Below are positions 9,161 through 18,116 of a stretch of 64,000 nucleotides of DNA, in pieces. Source of the DNA: Aestuariivita boseongensis (lineage in GTDB: Bacteria > Pseudomonadota > Alphaproteobacteria > Rhodobacterales > Rhodobacteraceae). The stretch is taken from positions 116,907-180,906 of the forward strand of contig NZ_JXYH01000002.1 in NCBI RefSeq assembly GCF_001262635.1, read 5' to 3'. The position numbers and the translations under genes were made by a program. Position 1 is the stretch's first letter, and each line of letters opens with the position of its first letter. The notes under the pieces were generated by a model. That model ran no database searches. It was given only the letters and a program-made list of their open reading frames with translations, and was not told where the DNA came from.

Positions 9161-10582
9161 TCAGGACGCGTCCTGCGCCTCCCAATTCCGGAGCCATTCC
9201 GGGTCGAGCGCATGCGCCAGCGGCTGCAGCTGATCGGCATAGCGGTGCCATTTGCCCAGACCATCCCGGTTGACCCCCCGATCCACCTGCCCGATCGATG
9301 CAGTCTGCACAGGTCGCCCGCCTGTTTCGGGCGACAGGCAGGCCCCCTCCCATGGCAGGCCGATATGGGACAGGATCGCGCGCAGTACGCCTTCCGGGTC
9401 ATCGACCAGCGCGCGGTAGGATTGCACGCGCAGCGCATCGCCCAGCTTGGCGCGGTAATCGCTGACGGATCGGTCTACGGCCCGGATCATATGGGCCATC
9501 CAGTCCAGCCTGCGCGAAAACCCGTGGCCCTGATGAAAAAGCGTGGTGAAATTCGACAGGCCCACATCCATCGGGTGACGCGACAGATGCACGAAACGCG
9601 CCTGCGGCCAGAGCCATGCAGCCGCCCCCAGATCGAAGCAATCCAGCGGCATTTTTGAGATCAGGACCTGCCCGTCCTCAACCGCGCCGACAGGCAGGTA
9701 GGACAGGAAATAGCGCCGGAAGGCGGTGCGATCGGTCGGGCCAAGCCGCAGCAGCCAATCCCAGGCACCGGTGCTGCCCACCTCGCGGCGCATGGCCATG
9801 ACGGTGCGCGACAAGGCGGGGCTTTCGCCCAGCGGGCGGATCTGGCTGTGGCGCGCAAGGCTGTGGTCCAGAACCGTGGTGCCGGATCGCGGCAGGCCGG
9901 TGATGAAGACAAGGCGCGGCCCTTCTGCCTCGTCGTCGGGGATGCACGCGGGATCGAAAAGCCTGACCTGCCCCGCCACCAGGGCCGAGATGTCGTCCGG
10001 GCAATAAGGCGCGCCATGGCTGCGGTTCGCGGCGCTGAACCAGCGGAAGGCGGCGCGGGTGCGCCCGGCGCGGTCTTCGATCCTGCCAAGGGTGTTCTGG
10101 GCGATGGCCTGATCCAGTTTCGGCAGAGAGCTATCGCCCGCCATTCCCTTGAGCCGCCGCGCCAAAGCCCCGTCGCGGGCAATCGGGTCGAGCCGGTTGA
10201 GAAGCGCCAGCCCCTGCGCGGTGCGCGCGCCGCGGGAAAACGCCAGGTCCAGCGCGGCAAGCGCGCGGGCCCGGTCGCCACAACTGGCGGCATAGGAGGC
10301 CAGTTTCACACAAGGCCGGCCCAGTTGCGGCCAGCCGTCGACCAGCCGCTGCAACACCGCCATGGCCTGTGCCGCATCGTCAAGGTGCCACAGGCAGGTG
10401 GCGGCCTGATCCAGCGCCACCGGATCGGCACTGCCCCCGACGATCCGGGGGCGCAACAGCGCCCAGGCGGCCCCATAGGCCCCGTCACCCATCAGTTTGG
10501 CCACAAGATCCGCGTCACTGCGCGCGGGGCTTGCGGCGCGCGGCAGAACAAGCGGCGCTGCGAGCATGCGGAGGTTCTCCAT
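9161..10582 (-). CDS. Sulfotransferase-family protein with TPR-like N-terminus
   Basis: 473 aa. Residues 1-200 are alpha-helical and TPR-like. The C-terminal half is a PAPS-dependent sulfotransferase domain: the 5'-phosphosulfate-binding loop is FITGLPRSGTTVLDHSL and the 3'-phosphate-binding region is ARFVHLSRHPMDVGLSNF. Such proteins sulfate tyrosines, glycans or small molecules; the acceptor is not evident. Single gene, convergent with the ABC operon. Confidence 0.85.
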   Translation of the reverse strand: MENLRMLAAPLVLPRAASPARSDADLVAKLMGDGAYGAAWALLRPRIVGGSADPVALDQAATCLWHLDDAAQAMAVLQRLVDGWPQLGRPCVKLASYAASCGDRARALAALDLAFSRGARTAQGLALLNRLDPIARDGALARRLKGMAGDSSLPKLDQAIAQNTLGRIEDRAGRTRAAFRWFSAANRSHGAPYCPDDISALVAGQVRLFDPACIPDDEAEGPRLVFITGLPRSGTTVLDHSLARHSQIRPLGESPALSRTVMAMRREVGSTGAWDWLLRLGPTDRTAFRRYFLSYLPVGAVEDGQVLISKMPLDCFDLGAAAWLWPQARFVHLSRHPMDVGLSNFTTLFHQGHGFSRRLDWMAHMIRAVDRSVSDYRAKLGDALRVQSYRALVDDPEGVLRAILSHIGLPWEGACLSPETGGRPVQTASIGQVDRGVNRDGLGKWHRYADQLQPLAHALDPEWLRNWEAQDAS

Positions 10583-10641
10583 CCGGCGAAAGATGGGTCT
10601 GTCCTAGCATCCAAGCGGTGAAGGTCTGGTAAACGCCGGGC

Positions 10642-11226
10642 CTAGCTGCCCAGAATGATCCGCACATAGTTGCGGGTTTCGCGGTAAGGCGGCACGCCAT
10701 TGTGCTTTCTGACCGCCTCGGGGCCTGCGTTATAGGCCGCCAGCGCCAGACGCCACGAGCCGAATTCGCGATATTGTTCAGCCAGATAGCGCGCGCCGCC
10801 CTCCAGATTGTCGCGCGGATCGTTGGGATCGACGCGCAGATACCGCGCCGTGGCGGGCATCAGCTGGGCCAGGCCCATCGCGCCCTTGTGCGAGCGCGCA
10901 TTGGGGTTCCAGCCCGATTCCTGCTGGACCAGCCGCAGGAACAGATCCTCGGGGATGCCGTGACGGCGGGCCGCGTCGCGCGCAAGGCCCAGATACTGGC
11001 CGCGATACTTGCCGTTATATTGCGGAATGCCTCCCAGACCCGGCGTATGGATCGTCTGCGGCTGCAGCCGGACCGATGCGGCGTATTGCTTGGAGGCACG
11101 CGTATCCAGCACCCGCGTTTGCGAGGTGAAGAGCTGTTTGCGGCTTTTCGAAGAGAAGATATCGGCCGAGGCCGTGGCAGGTGCCATCATACCGCACACT
11201 ACAAAAGCAATCGTTACACGTTTCAT
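10642..11226 (-). CDS. Lytic transglycosylase, SLT domain
   Basis: 194 aa from ATG at 11226 ([10 protein letters not shown]), which gives a clean signal peptide ending near TASA; an in-frame start at 11304 would place 26 irrelevant residues ahead of it. The SLT domain has [12 protein letters not shown] with the catalytic Glu, [13 protein letters not shown] and LAAYNAGP. It cleaves the MurNAc-GlcNAc bond to 1,6-anhydro ends in the periplasm. Divergent from ssb. Confidence 0.9.
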   Translation of the reverse strand: MKRVTIAFVVCGMMAPATASADIFSSKSRKQLFTSQTRVLDTRASKQYAASVRLQPQTIHTPGLGGIPQYNGKYRGQYLGLARDAARRHGIPEDLFLRLVQQESGWNPNARSHKGAMGLAQLMPATARYLRVDPNDPRDNLEGGARYLAEQYREFGSWRLALAAYNAGPEAVRKHNGVPPYRETRNYVRIILGS

Positions 11227-11413
11227 CTCTGAAGCGGCCCCAGGTCCAGTGCTTTGGACGATTATATCCAATTTTCGCCATTTTGCCAGAGTTTGCGGAC
11301 GCAAGCGCCGTTAACCAGTTTTAAGGCCTTGAGGGAGAGTGTAGGCTCATCCAAACGCCGGGGGCAGATTCGACGACAGCCCCGGTATCACGTGAAGAAA
11401 CGCAGGGGGCATC

Positions 11414-11899
11414 ATGGCTGGATCGGTCAACAAAGTCATTCTCATCGGCAATCTGGGGCGCGACCCCGAAGTGCGCACATTCCAGAATGGCGGAAAGGTG
11501 TGCAACCTGCGCATCGCCACGTCGGAGACCTGGAAGGACCGCAACACCGGTGAACGGCGCGAACGCACGGAATGGCATAGCGTGGCCATCTTCAACGAAA
11601 ACCTGGCCAGGCTGGCGGAACAATATCTGCGCAAGGGCTCGAAGGTGTATGTCGAGGGCAAACTTGAGACGCGCAAATGGCAGGATCAGTCCGGTCAGGA
11701 CCGCTATACGACCGAAGTGGTGCTGCGCCCCTATGCGGGTGAACTGACCTTCCTGGATGCCCGCGACGGCGGCGGCGGTGGCGGTCAGATCGGTGGATCG
11801 GGCGGCGGTTACGGCGGCTATGACAGCGGGCCGTCCGACCCGATGGGCGGCGGCAGCCCGGCACCGTCGCGCGATATGGACGACGAGATCCCGTTTTAA
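11414..11899 (+). CDS. ssb: Single-stranded DNA-binding protein
   Basis: 161 aa. N-terminal OB fold ([20 protein letters not shown], then [12 protein letters not shown] and [10 protein letters not shown]), a Gly-rich linker (about residues 117-148) and the acidic tail DMDDEIPF that recruits repair and replication partners. It coats ssDNA as a tetramer. Followed by a good intrinsic terminator. Confidence 0.97.
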   Translation: MAGSVNKVILIGNLGRDPEVRTFQNGGKVCNLRIATSETWKDRNTGERRERTEWHSVAIFNENLARLAEQYLRKGSKVYVEGKLETRKWQDQSGQDRYTTEVVLRPYAGELTFLDARDGGGGGGQIGGSGGGYGGYDSGPSDPMGGGSPAPSRDMDDEIPF

Positions 11900-11954
11900 G
11901 ACAGACCGAAGACCCCGCAGGGCGCTTAGGCCCGTGCAGGGGGTTGATCGAGAG

Positions 11955-11986
11955 ACCGCATCAGGCTTGTCCGGTGCGGTTTTTTC
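11955..11986 (+). terminator. Rho-independent terminator of ssb
   Basis: ACCGCA (11955-11960) pairs with TGCGGT (11975-11980), followed directly by a run of T. It lies 56 bases after the ssb stop. Confidence 0.7.
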
Positions 11987-12278
11987 TTCTGGTCGGAGCG
12001 AAAAAGGCGGGCCCGCCAAGGGGCGGAGACAGGCCCGGAATGCTCCGGCACCGTTCATCGCGGGGGTTTTAATCCCGCTCTGGCCGTCTGAACGTCACGC
12101 CTTGGATGGGGTTTCCCATCCGGGGCGCGTTGTATTCTCCTGATGTGCGATATGCCGGGTTGATAGGCCGACACGCCGCTGGATATCCGCGCAAAGATGT
12201 AGACCCGAAGCGGTTAATTTGGTCTGAGAGCTGCGTACGGTGGCCAGAGGTCCAGGGTCAGGCCCGGGACGGGTGCGC
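11987..12278. repeat. Intergenic stretch with one REP-like palindrome
   Basis: No convincing gene in this region between the ssb terminator and the end of aroB. At 12250-12270 there is GTCCAGGG-TCAGG-CCCGGGAC, an imperfect copy of the palindrome at 6977-6997. The rest shows nothing I can name. Confidence 0.5.
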
Positions 12279-13388
12279 TTACCCCAGCGCATCGCGCAGA
12301 AGCGTCAGAACCGCGTCGCTTGGCACATCCGTGGCGACAAACGCATCCCCGATGTCGCGCGCAAGGATGAAACGCAGCTGGCCATCGACGACCTTCTTGT
12401 CCTGCGCCATGAGCGCCATCAGCCCTTCGGCATCGGGCAAATCCCCAGGGATATCAGACAGATCGGTCTTCATCTTCATGTCGCGCAGATGGGCGCGCAC
12501 CCGGCTGGGCGCTTCCTGCGAACACAGGCCCAGCCGCGCCGAGAGCTCGAACGCCAGCGCGCAGCCGATGGCAACGCCTTCGCCATGCAAGAGCCTGTCG
12601 GAATAGCCCGTGGCGGCCTCAAGCGCGTGGCAGAAGGTGTGGCCCAGGTTCAAAAGCGCGCGGTCTCCCTGTTCGGTTTCATCCCGTTCGACGATGCGGG
12701 CCTTCATTTCGACCGAGCGGGTCACGGCGCGCACCCGGGCAGCCATATCGCCTGCAGCCAGCGCGGGGCCCTGTCCCTCCAGCCAGCTGAAGAATTCCGC
12801 ATCGCCCAGAAGCCCGTATTTAACCACCTCGCCATACCCGGCCAGAAAATCGCGGGGGGTCAGCGTGTCCAGAACGTCCGTATCCGCCAGCACCAGCGAC
12901 GGTTGGTGAAACGCGCCCACAAGGTTCTTGCCCTGTGCGGTGTTGATGCCGGTCTTGCCGCCCACCGAGCTGTCCACCTGCGCCAGAAGCGACGTCGGGA
13001 TCTGAACGAAGCGCACGCCCCGGCGCAGGATCGCGGCGGCAAAGCCAGCCAGATCGCCGATCACGCCACCGCCAAAGGCCACGACCACGTCGCGGCGTTC
13101 TACTTTCTGCTCAAGCAGCCATTCGACGGATTGGGTCAGGTAAGGCCAGCTTTTCGTCCCCTCACCCGGCGGAAGCGCCAGCGCCTCCATCTTGATCCCG
13201 GCTGCGGCCAGACCCACGCGCAGCCGGTCAAGATGCAGACCCGCCACGGTTTCATCGGTCAGAACCGTCACGCGCGGGCGGGCCAGATGTGGCGCGATCA
13301 GGTCGCCCGCCTGATCAATCAAGCCGGGGCCGATTTCCACGTCATAGGCGCGCGCGCCCAGATCCACATGCACGGTGTCGCGCATCAT
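12279..13388 (-). CDS. aroB: 3-dehydroquinate synthase
   Basis: 369 aa. NAD-binding motif AFGGGVIGDLAGFAA, then RRGVRFVQIPTSLLAQVDSS and GGKTGINT, and metal-binding LNLGHTFCHALE and LLHGEGVAIG. It converts DAHP to 3-dehydroquinate in the shikimate pathway. The start overlaps the stop of aroK by 4 bases (ATGA), the classic aroK-aroB operon. Confidence 0.96.
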   Translation of the reverse strand: MMRDTVHVDLGARAYDVEIGPGLIDQAGDLIAPHLARPRVTVLTDETVAGLHLDRLRVGLAAAGIKMEALALPPGEGTKSWPYLTQSVEWLLEQKVERRDVVVAFGGGVIGDLAGFAAAILRRGVRFVQIPTSLLAQVDSSVGGKTGINTAQGKNLVGAFHQPSLVLADTDVLDTLTPRDFLAGYGEVVKYGLLGDAEFFSWLEGQGPALAAGDMAARVRAVTRSVEMKARIVERDETEQGDRALLNLGHTFCHALEAATGYSDRLLHGEGVAIGCALAFELSARLGLCSQEAPSRVRAHLRDMKMKTDLSDIPGDLPDAEGLMALMAQDKKVVDGQLRFILARDIGDAFVATDVPSDAVLTLLRDALG

Positions 13389-13975
13389 GCCTCCGTCAAT
13401 ACATCGGGGCGGGTTTCAAGAACCGAGATCACACGGTCCACCATCGCCTCGATCGACGTCTCGCCATCCGAGACGACCTTGAGATCGGCCAGGGCATAGA
13501 TCGGCATGCGCGCATCATAAAGGCCCTTGAGTGTCGCACGCGGATCGGGCGAGCGCAGCAAGGGCCGGGTGTCCTTGTGTTTGACCCGGTTCCACAGCAC
13601 GTCCAGCTCGGCCACCAGACAGACCGACACGCCCTTCCGCGAGATCGCCTGACGGTTGCGTTCGGCCAGAAAGGCCCCACCGCCGGTGGACAGGATCCCC
13701 GGCGCTTCGGTCAGCAGCCGTTCGATCACGCGGGTTTCCTTGTCGCGGAAAAACGGCTCTCCGTCGCGTTCGAAAATTTCGGGGATGGTCATGTTGGCGG
13801 CGGCTTCGATTTCGGCATCGCTGTCCAGAAAGGGCACGCCCAGCCGCGCCGCCAGCGCCCGGCCCACGGCGGTCTTGCCCGCACCCATCATGCCGACCAT
13901 CACAACGGTTTTATGCAGCCTGTAAGGCTTTGGCTTTACGGCAGTCACACCGATGTTATGCTTAATTCCGCTCAT
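13385..13975 (-). CDS. aroK: Shikimate kinase
   Basis: 196 aa. P-loop VGMMGAGKTAVGRALA (about residues 27-42), DSDAEIE, STGGGAFL for shikimate binding, and a lid region with TRPLLR. It phosphorylates shikimate with ATP. The first 20 residues are a short extension before the beta strand. First gene of aroK-aroB, divergent from the small ORF at 14056. Confidence 0.95.
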   Translation of the reverse strand: MSGIKHNIGVTAVKPKPYRLHKTVVMVGMMGAGKTAVGRALAARLGVPFLDSDAEIEAAANMTIPEIFERDGEPFFRDKETRVIERLLTEAPGILSTGGGAFLAERNRQAISRKGVSVCLVAELDVLWNRVKHKDTRPLLRSPDPRATLKGLYDARMPIYALADLKVVSDGETSIEAMVDRVISVLETRPDVLTEA

Positions 13976-14055
13976 TCCCTTGTGAATGACGTGATCTTGA
14001 TAAAAAGGCCATATATAAATGGCACAAAATTGCTGAGGCAGGCATCGAGGACCAT

Positions 14056-14205
14056 ATGGGGCGACTGTTTAAATTCCTGATTTACCTGATCATTCTGGGC
14101 GGTATCGCGCTGGTGGGCTATGCCTATCTGGGTCCGTTTTTCGGGGTGGATTTTTCGGCCCCGCAGACCGAAATCCGCCAGCCCGTCACGCTTGAGGGGA
14201 ACTGA
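14056..14205 (+). CDS. Small single-pass membrane protein
   Basis: 49-aa ORF: MGRLFKFLIYLIILGGIALV starts it, one TM helix (about residues 6-24), then a short polar tail rich in Q, T, E and R. It starts 80 bases from the aroK start, on the other strand, and ends 6 bases before the next gene, so it looks like the first cistron of the group leading to xerD. Function unknown. Confidence 0.6.
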   Translation: MGRLFKFLIYLIILGGIALVGYAYLGPFFGVDFSAPQTEIRQPVTLEGN

Positions 14206-14211
14206 TCTGCC

Positions 14212-15720
14212 ATGGGTGGCGCGCGGTCGATCCGGTCGGCAATTCTGGCTTGCGGTATGGGGGTCTTCAGCGCCCAGGCCGGGCTGGCGCAGGCCCCGCT
14301 GTCGATCATCGACTGGCTTGAGACGGAAGATCCCGCCGCCACGCAGACCGATCCCCCGGTCACCGAAACCGCGCTTCAGCCCCAGATCGAGGTGCAGACG
14401 CTCGACGCCCCTGACGCACCCGTGGGCATCGTGCCGTCATCGGTCACCGGACTGCCCGTCGATCTGTGGCAGGGCAGCGATCCGCAGGTTCTGACCCGGC
14501 TGATTGCTGCCGCGCCGGTGACGGAGCACCCCGCGTTGCAGGCGTTGCTGTATTCGCTTCTTCTGACCGAGGCGCAGGGCATTCGCGACGATGACAGCTT
14601 GCTTCTGGCCCGCATTGACCGGCTTCTGGATCTGGGCGCGATTGACCCCGCAAAGGCCCTGGTCGAGGCAGCTGGCCCGGCCAGCAGTGCCGATCTGTTC
14701 GCGCGCTGGGTCGATATGGCGTTCCTCACCGGGAACGAGGATGACGTCTGCGCCGTGTTGGCCGACACTCCCCATCTGGCGCCCGACCGTGCAACGCTGA
14801 TTTTCTGCGTGGCCCGGCGGGGCGATCTGAACCGGGCGACGCTGCTGTTCGAGACCAGCCTTGCGCTGGGTGAGCTGCGCGAAGAGGTCGCGCCCGCGCT
14901 GGACCGGTTCCTGCATCCCGAGCTGTTCGAAGACGCCGCCCCTCTGCCACAGCCGCGCGACCCCTCGCCCCTGACGTTCCGGCTGTTCGAGGCGATTGGC
15001 GAACGGGTGCCCACGGCGTCGCTGCCGCGCGCCTTTGCGGCGGCGGATCTGCGCGACGTGGCCGGCTGGAAAGCGCAGCTGGAGGCGGCCGAGCGGCTGG
15101 CGCGCACCGGCGCGATATCGTCGAACACGCTGCTTGGGTTTTACACCGAACGTCTGGCCGCCGCCTCGGGCGGGGTGTGGGACCGGGTGTCGGCCCTCCA
15201 ACGGCTTGAGACAGCGATCGAGACGGGCAGCGCCGATGCAGTGGCCAAGACGCTGCCCGATGCCTGGTCGCGGATGGGGCGTGCCGGGTTGGCGGTGCCC
15301 TTTGCTGATCTTTTCGCCGAAAGCCTTGCGCCCCTTGGCCTGCCCACGGGCCCGGCCCGTGACCGGGCGGTCGAGCTGATGTTGCTGTCGCCCGCCTATG
15401 AGACACTGGCGCGCGCGATCACCCCGGCTTCGGAGGACGAAGCCTTCTGGCTGGCGCTTGCGCAGGGAGAACCGGGCGCGGCCCCGTCGCCGCTTGCGCG
15501 CGCGATTGCAGAGGGGTTTCAGACTGCTCCGAACATGCCGCAAAGCCTGTTCGGAAAGGCCCTTGGCGAAACGATCCTGCGCGCCATCGCGCTGTTTGAC
15601 CGTGGCGCGGACGGCAATCTAGACGATCTGACCACCGCGCTGACCGTGTTCCGCGCGCTGGGGCTGGAGGATGTGGCGCGCCGCGCCTCGCTTCAGGTGC
15701 TGATCGGTCAGGAGGGTTAG
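14212..15720 (+). CDS. Exported alpha-helical protein of unknown function
   Basis: 502 aa with an N-terminal signal peptide (ILACGMGVFSAQAGLAQA). The rest is Ala/Leu-rich and probably helical-repeat like, with no catalytic motif that I recognise. It is sandwiched between a 49-aa membrane protein and xerD (4-base gap), an arrangement suggesting co-expression. Possibly a periplasmic scaffold; this is a guess from composition. Confidence 0.75.
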   Translation: MGGARSIRSAILACGMGVFSAQAGLAQAPLSIIDWLETEDPAATQTDPPVTETALQPQIEVQTLDAPDAPVGIVPSSVTGLPVDLWQGSDPQVLTRLIAAAPVTEHPALQALLYSLLLTEAQGIRDDDSLLLARIDRLLDLGAIDPAKALVEAAGPASSADLFARWVDMAFLTGNEDDVCAVLADTPHLAPDRATLIFCVARRGDLNRATLLFETSLALGELREEVAPALDRFLHPELFEDAAPLPQPRDPSPLTFRLFEAIGERVPTASLPRAFAAADLRDVAGWKAQLEAAERLARTGAISSNTLLGFYTERLAAASGGVWDRVSALQRLETAIETGSADAVAKTLPDAWSRMGRAGLAVPFADLFAESLAPLGLPTGPARDRAVELMLLSPAYETLARAITPASEDEAFWLALAQGEPGAAPSPLARAIAEGFQTAPNMPQSLFGKALGETILRAIALFDRGADGNLDDLTTALTVFRALGLEDVARRASLQVLIGQEG

Positions 15721-15724
15721 GCCC

Positions 15725-16672
15725 ATGCCGTCTGACATTCAGTGGATTTCCACATTTCTGGACGCGCAGGCGGCTGAACCGGGCGCCGCAACCAACACGC
15801 AGCTGGCCTATGGGCGCGATCTGAAGGATTTCGCGGACTGGCTGGCCGGTCAGGGCAGCGGCTTTGCCAGCGCCGACCGCGATCAGGTGGAGGCCTATCT
15901 GATCCATTGCTCCGATCAGGGGCTGGCCAAATCCACCCGCGCGCGGCGCTTGTCGGCGATAAAGCAGATCTATCGCTTTGCCTTTGACGAGGGGTGGCGC
16001 GGCGACAATCCGGCCATCCAGATCAAGGGACCGGGCCGCGAAAAGCGCCTGCCCAAGACGCTGGACGTGGCGGAGGTTGACCGGCTTCTTACCGCCGCGC
16101 GGAACCATGGGCGGTCCAAGGCCGACAAGCTGCGCAACACCTGCCTGATGGAAGTGCTGTATGCCACCGGCATGCGCGTGTCGGAACTGGTGGGCCTGCC
16201 GGTGTCTGCCGCACGGGGCGATCCGCGCATGCTGTTGATTTTGGGCAAGGGCGGGAAGGAACGCATGGTTCCCCTGTCGCCCCCCGCGCGCGAGGCGCTG
16301 GCGGCCTGGCTGACCGAACGCGACACGGCCGAGGAGGCCGCGCTGGCCAAAGGCGGTGTGCGGTCCCGGTTCCTGTTCCCGTCGCGGGGCAAGTCGGGCC
16401 ATCTAACGCGACACCGGTTCTATCTGCTGATCAAGGATCTGGCGGTTGCGGGCGGGGTGTCACCCGAAAAGGTCACTCCGCATACGCTGCGCCATGCCTT
16501 TGCCACGCATCTTCTGGCCAATGGGGCCGATCTGCGATCGATCCAGACGCTGCTGGGACATGCCGATGTCGCCACGACCGAGATTTACACACATGTGTTG
16601 GAAGAACGGCTGCAGAAACTGGTACTTGAACATCACCCCCTGGCCACCCAGGTCGACCGCGACAAGGGCTGA
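15725..16672 (+). CDS. xerD: Tyrosine recombinase XerD-type
   Basis: 315 aa. N-terminal SAM-like DNA-binding domain (residues 1-95), then the catalytic domain with Arg in TGMRVSELVGL, Lys in LGKGGKERMVPL, HTLRHAFATHLL (H-x-x-R) and LLGHADVATTEIYTHV with the nucleophilic Tyr. Resolves chromosome dimers at dif with its partner XerC. The family also contains phage integrases, but the length and the dimer-resolution type HTLRHAFATHLL match Xer proteins. Confidence 0.9.
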   Translation: MPSDIQWISTFLDAQAAEPGAATNTQLAYGRDLKDFADWLAGQGSGFASADRDQVEAYLIHCSDQGLAKSTRARRLSAIKQIYRFAFDEGWRGDNPAIQIKGPGREKRLPKTLDVAEVDRLLTAARNHGRSKADKLRNTCLMEVLYATGMRVSELVGLPVSAARGDPRMLLILGKGGKERMVPLSPPAREALAAWLTERDTAEEAALAKGGVRSRFLFPSRGKSGHLTRHRFYLLIKDLAVAGGVSPEKVTPHTLRHAFATHLLANGADLRSIQTLLGHADVATTEIYTHVLEERLQKLVLEHHPLATQVDRDKG

Positions 16673-16777
16673 CGCAAGGGGCACAGGCCCGCGCGAAATC
16701 GCGGCCCCCTCTTGATCGGGGGCGTGGGGATGCCCATAACCAGCCCAATGCAATTGACAAGGATGACCTGACCACCA

Positions 16778-18112
16778 ATGGAACCTGCAACCGACGCGCT
16801 TGCCCAGGCCGCAAATACTGGCACTTTGGACAGCGCATTCTGGATCACCTGTGGCGTGATCCTGTTTCTTTTGGTGATGTCGGGGTTTTTCTCGGGCTCG
16901 GAAACGGCGCTGACGGCGGCCTCAAGGGGCAAACTGCGCAGCCAGGCCGACAAGGGATCGCGAGGCGCGGAGCGGGCGCTGAAGATCACCGAGGATAATG
17001 AACGCCTGATCGGGTCGGTCCTTCTGGGCAATAACCTTGTGAACATCCTTGCGGCCTCGCTGGCGACGGCGCTTTTTACCAAGGTGCTGGGCGAAAGCGG
17101 CGTGGCGCTGGCCACACTGGTGATGACGCTTCTGGTCCTGATCTTTGCCGAGGTGCTGCCCAAGACCTATGCCATCACGAATGCCGAAAAAGCGGCCGCG
17201 TTGGTGTCGGCCCCCATTGGCGTGGTGGTGACGCTTTTTGCGCCGGTCGTATCTGCGGTGCGCTGGTTCGTGCGCGGTGTGCTGCGCCTGTTTGGCGTGC
17301 AGACCGATCCTGACAGCCACATCATGGCCGTGCGCGAAGAAATCGCAGGCGCGCTGACGCTGGGCCATTCCGAAGGCGTGGTCGAAAAGGAAGACCGCGA
17401 CCGTATTCTGGGCGCGCTGGACCTGTCGGAACGGTTTGTGGAGGAAATCATGCTCCACCGTTCGAATATCGAAATGATCAATGCCGACGACACGCCCGAG
17501 GCGATCCTTGAGCAATGTCTGCAGTCGAACCATACGCGCCTGCCCGTCTTCAAGGATGATCCAGAAAACATCATCGGCCTGATCCACGCCAAAGATCTGC
17601 TGCGCGCGATCAACAAGCTGATCGGCGGGCCGGACGGCGATGCCAAGGAACTAAAGAACTTCAAGATCACCGATGTGGCGATGCCGCCCTATTTCGTGCC
17701 GGAAACCACCACGCTGGACGACCAGATGCGACAGTTTCTGCGCATGCGGACCCATTTTGCGCTGGTGGTGGATGAATATGGCTCGCTTCAGGGTCTGATC
17801 ACGCTGGAGGACATCCTGGAAGAAATCGTGGGCGAGATCACCGATGAGTTCGACCCCGACGCCGAACACCCTGTGTTGAAGGGCGAAGACGGCAATTACG
17901 TGGTCGATGGCGCCATGACGATCCGCGACCTGAACCGCGCCACGGATTGGAGCCTGCCCGATGAGGAAGCCAACACCATCGCCGGTCTAGTGATCCATGA
18001 GGCGCAGATGATCCCCACCAAGGGGCAGGTCTTTTCCTTCCATAACTTCCGGTTCGAGGTGCTGGACCGTCAGGGCAACCGGATCACCCAGCTGAAAATC
18101 AGGCCTTTGTGA
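16778..18112 (+). CDS. CNNM/CorC-type membrane protein with CBS pair
   Basis: 444 aa. N-terminal DUF21 (CNNM) membrane domain with VMSGFFSGSETALTAASRGKL, two CBS domains in the middle (the second includes FALVVDEYGSLQGLITLEDILEEIVGEI) and a C-terminal CorC/HlyC domain ending in GNRITQLKIRPL. The family takes part in Mg2+/Co2+ efflux or homeostasis; older annotations call it hemolysin, which is misleading. Confidence 0.9.
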   Translation: MEPATDALAQAANTGTLDSAFWITCGVILFLLVMSGFFSGSETALTAASRGKLRSQADKGSRGAERALKITEDNERLIGSVLLGNNLVNILAASLATALFTKVLGESGVALATLVMTLLVLIFAEVLPKTYAITNAEKAAALVSAPIGVVVTLFAPVVSAVRWFVRGVLRLFGVQTDPDSHIMAVREEIAGALTLGHSEGVVEKEDRDRILGALDLSERFVEEIMLHRSNIEMINADDTPEAILEQCLQSNHTRLPVFKDDPENIIGLIHAKDLLRAINKLIGGPDGDAKELKNFKITDVAMPPYFVPETTTLDDQMRQFLRMRTHFALVVDEYGSLQGLITLEDILEEIVGEITDEFDPDAEHPVLKGEDGNYVVDGAMTIRDLNRATDWSLPDEEANTIAGLVIHEAQMIPTKGQVFSFHNFRFEVLDRQGNRITQLKIRPL

Positions 18113-18116
18113 TCCC

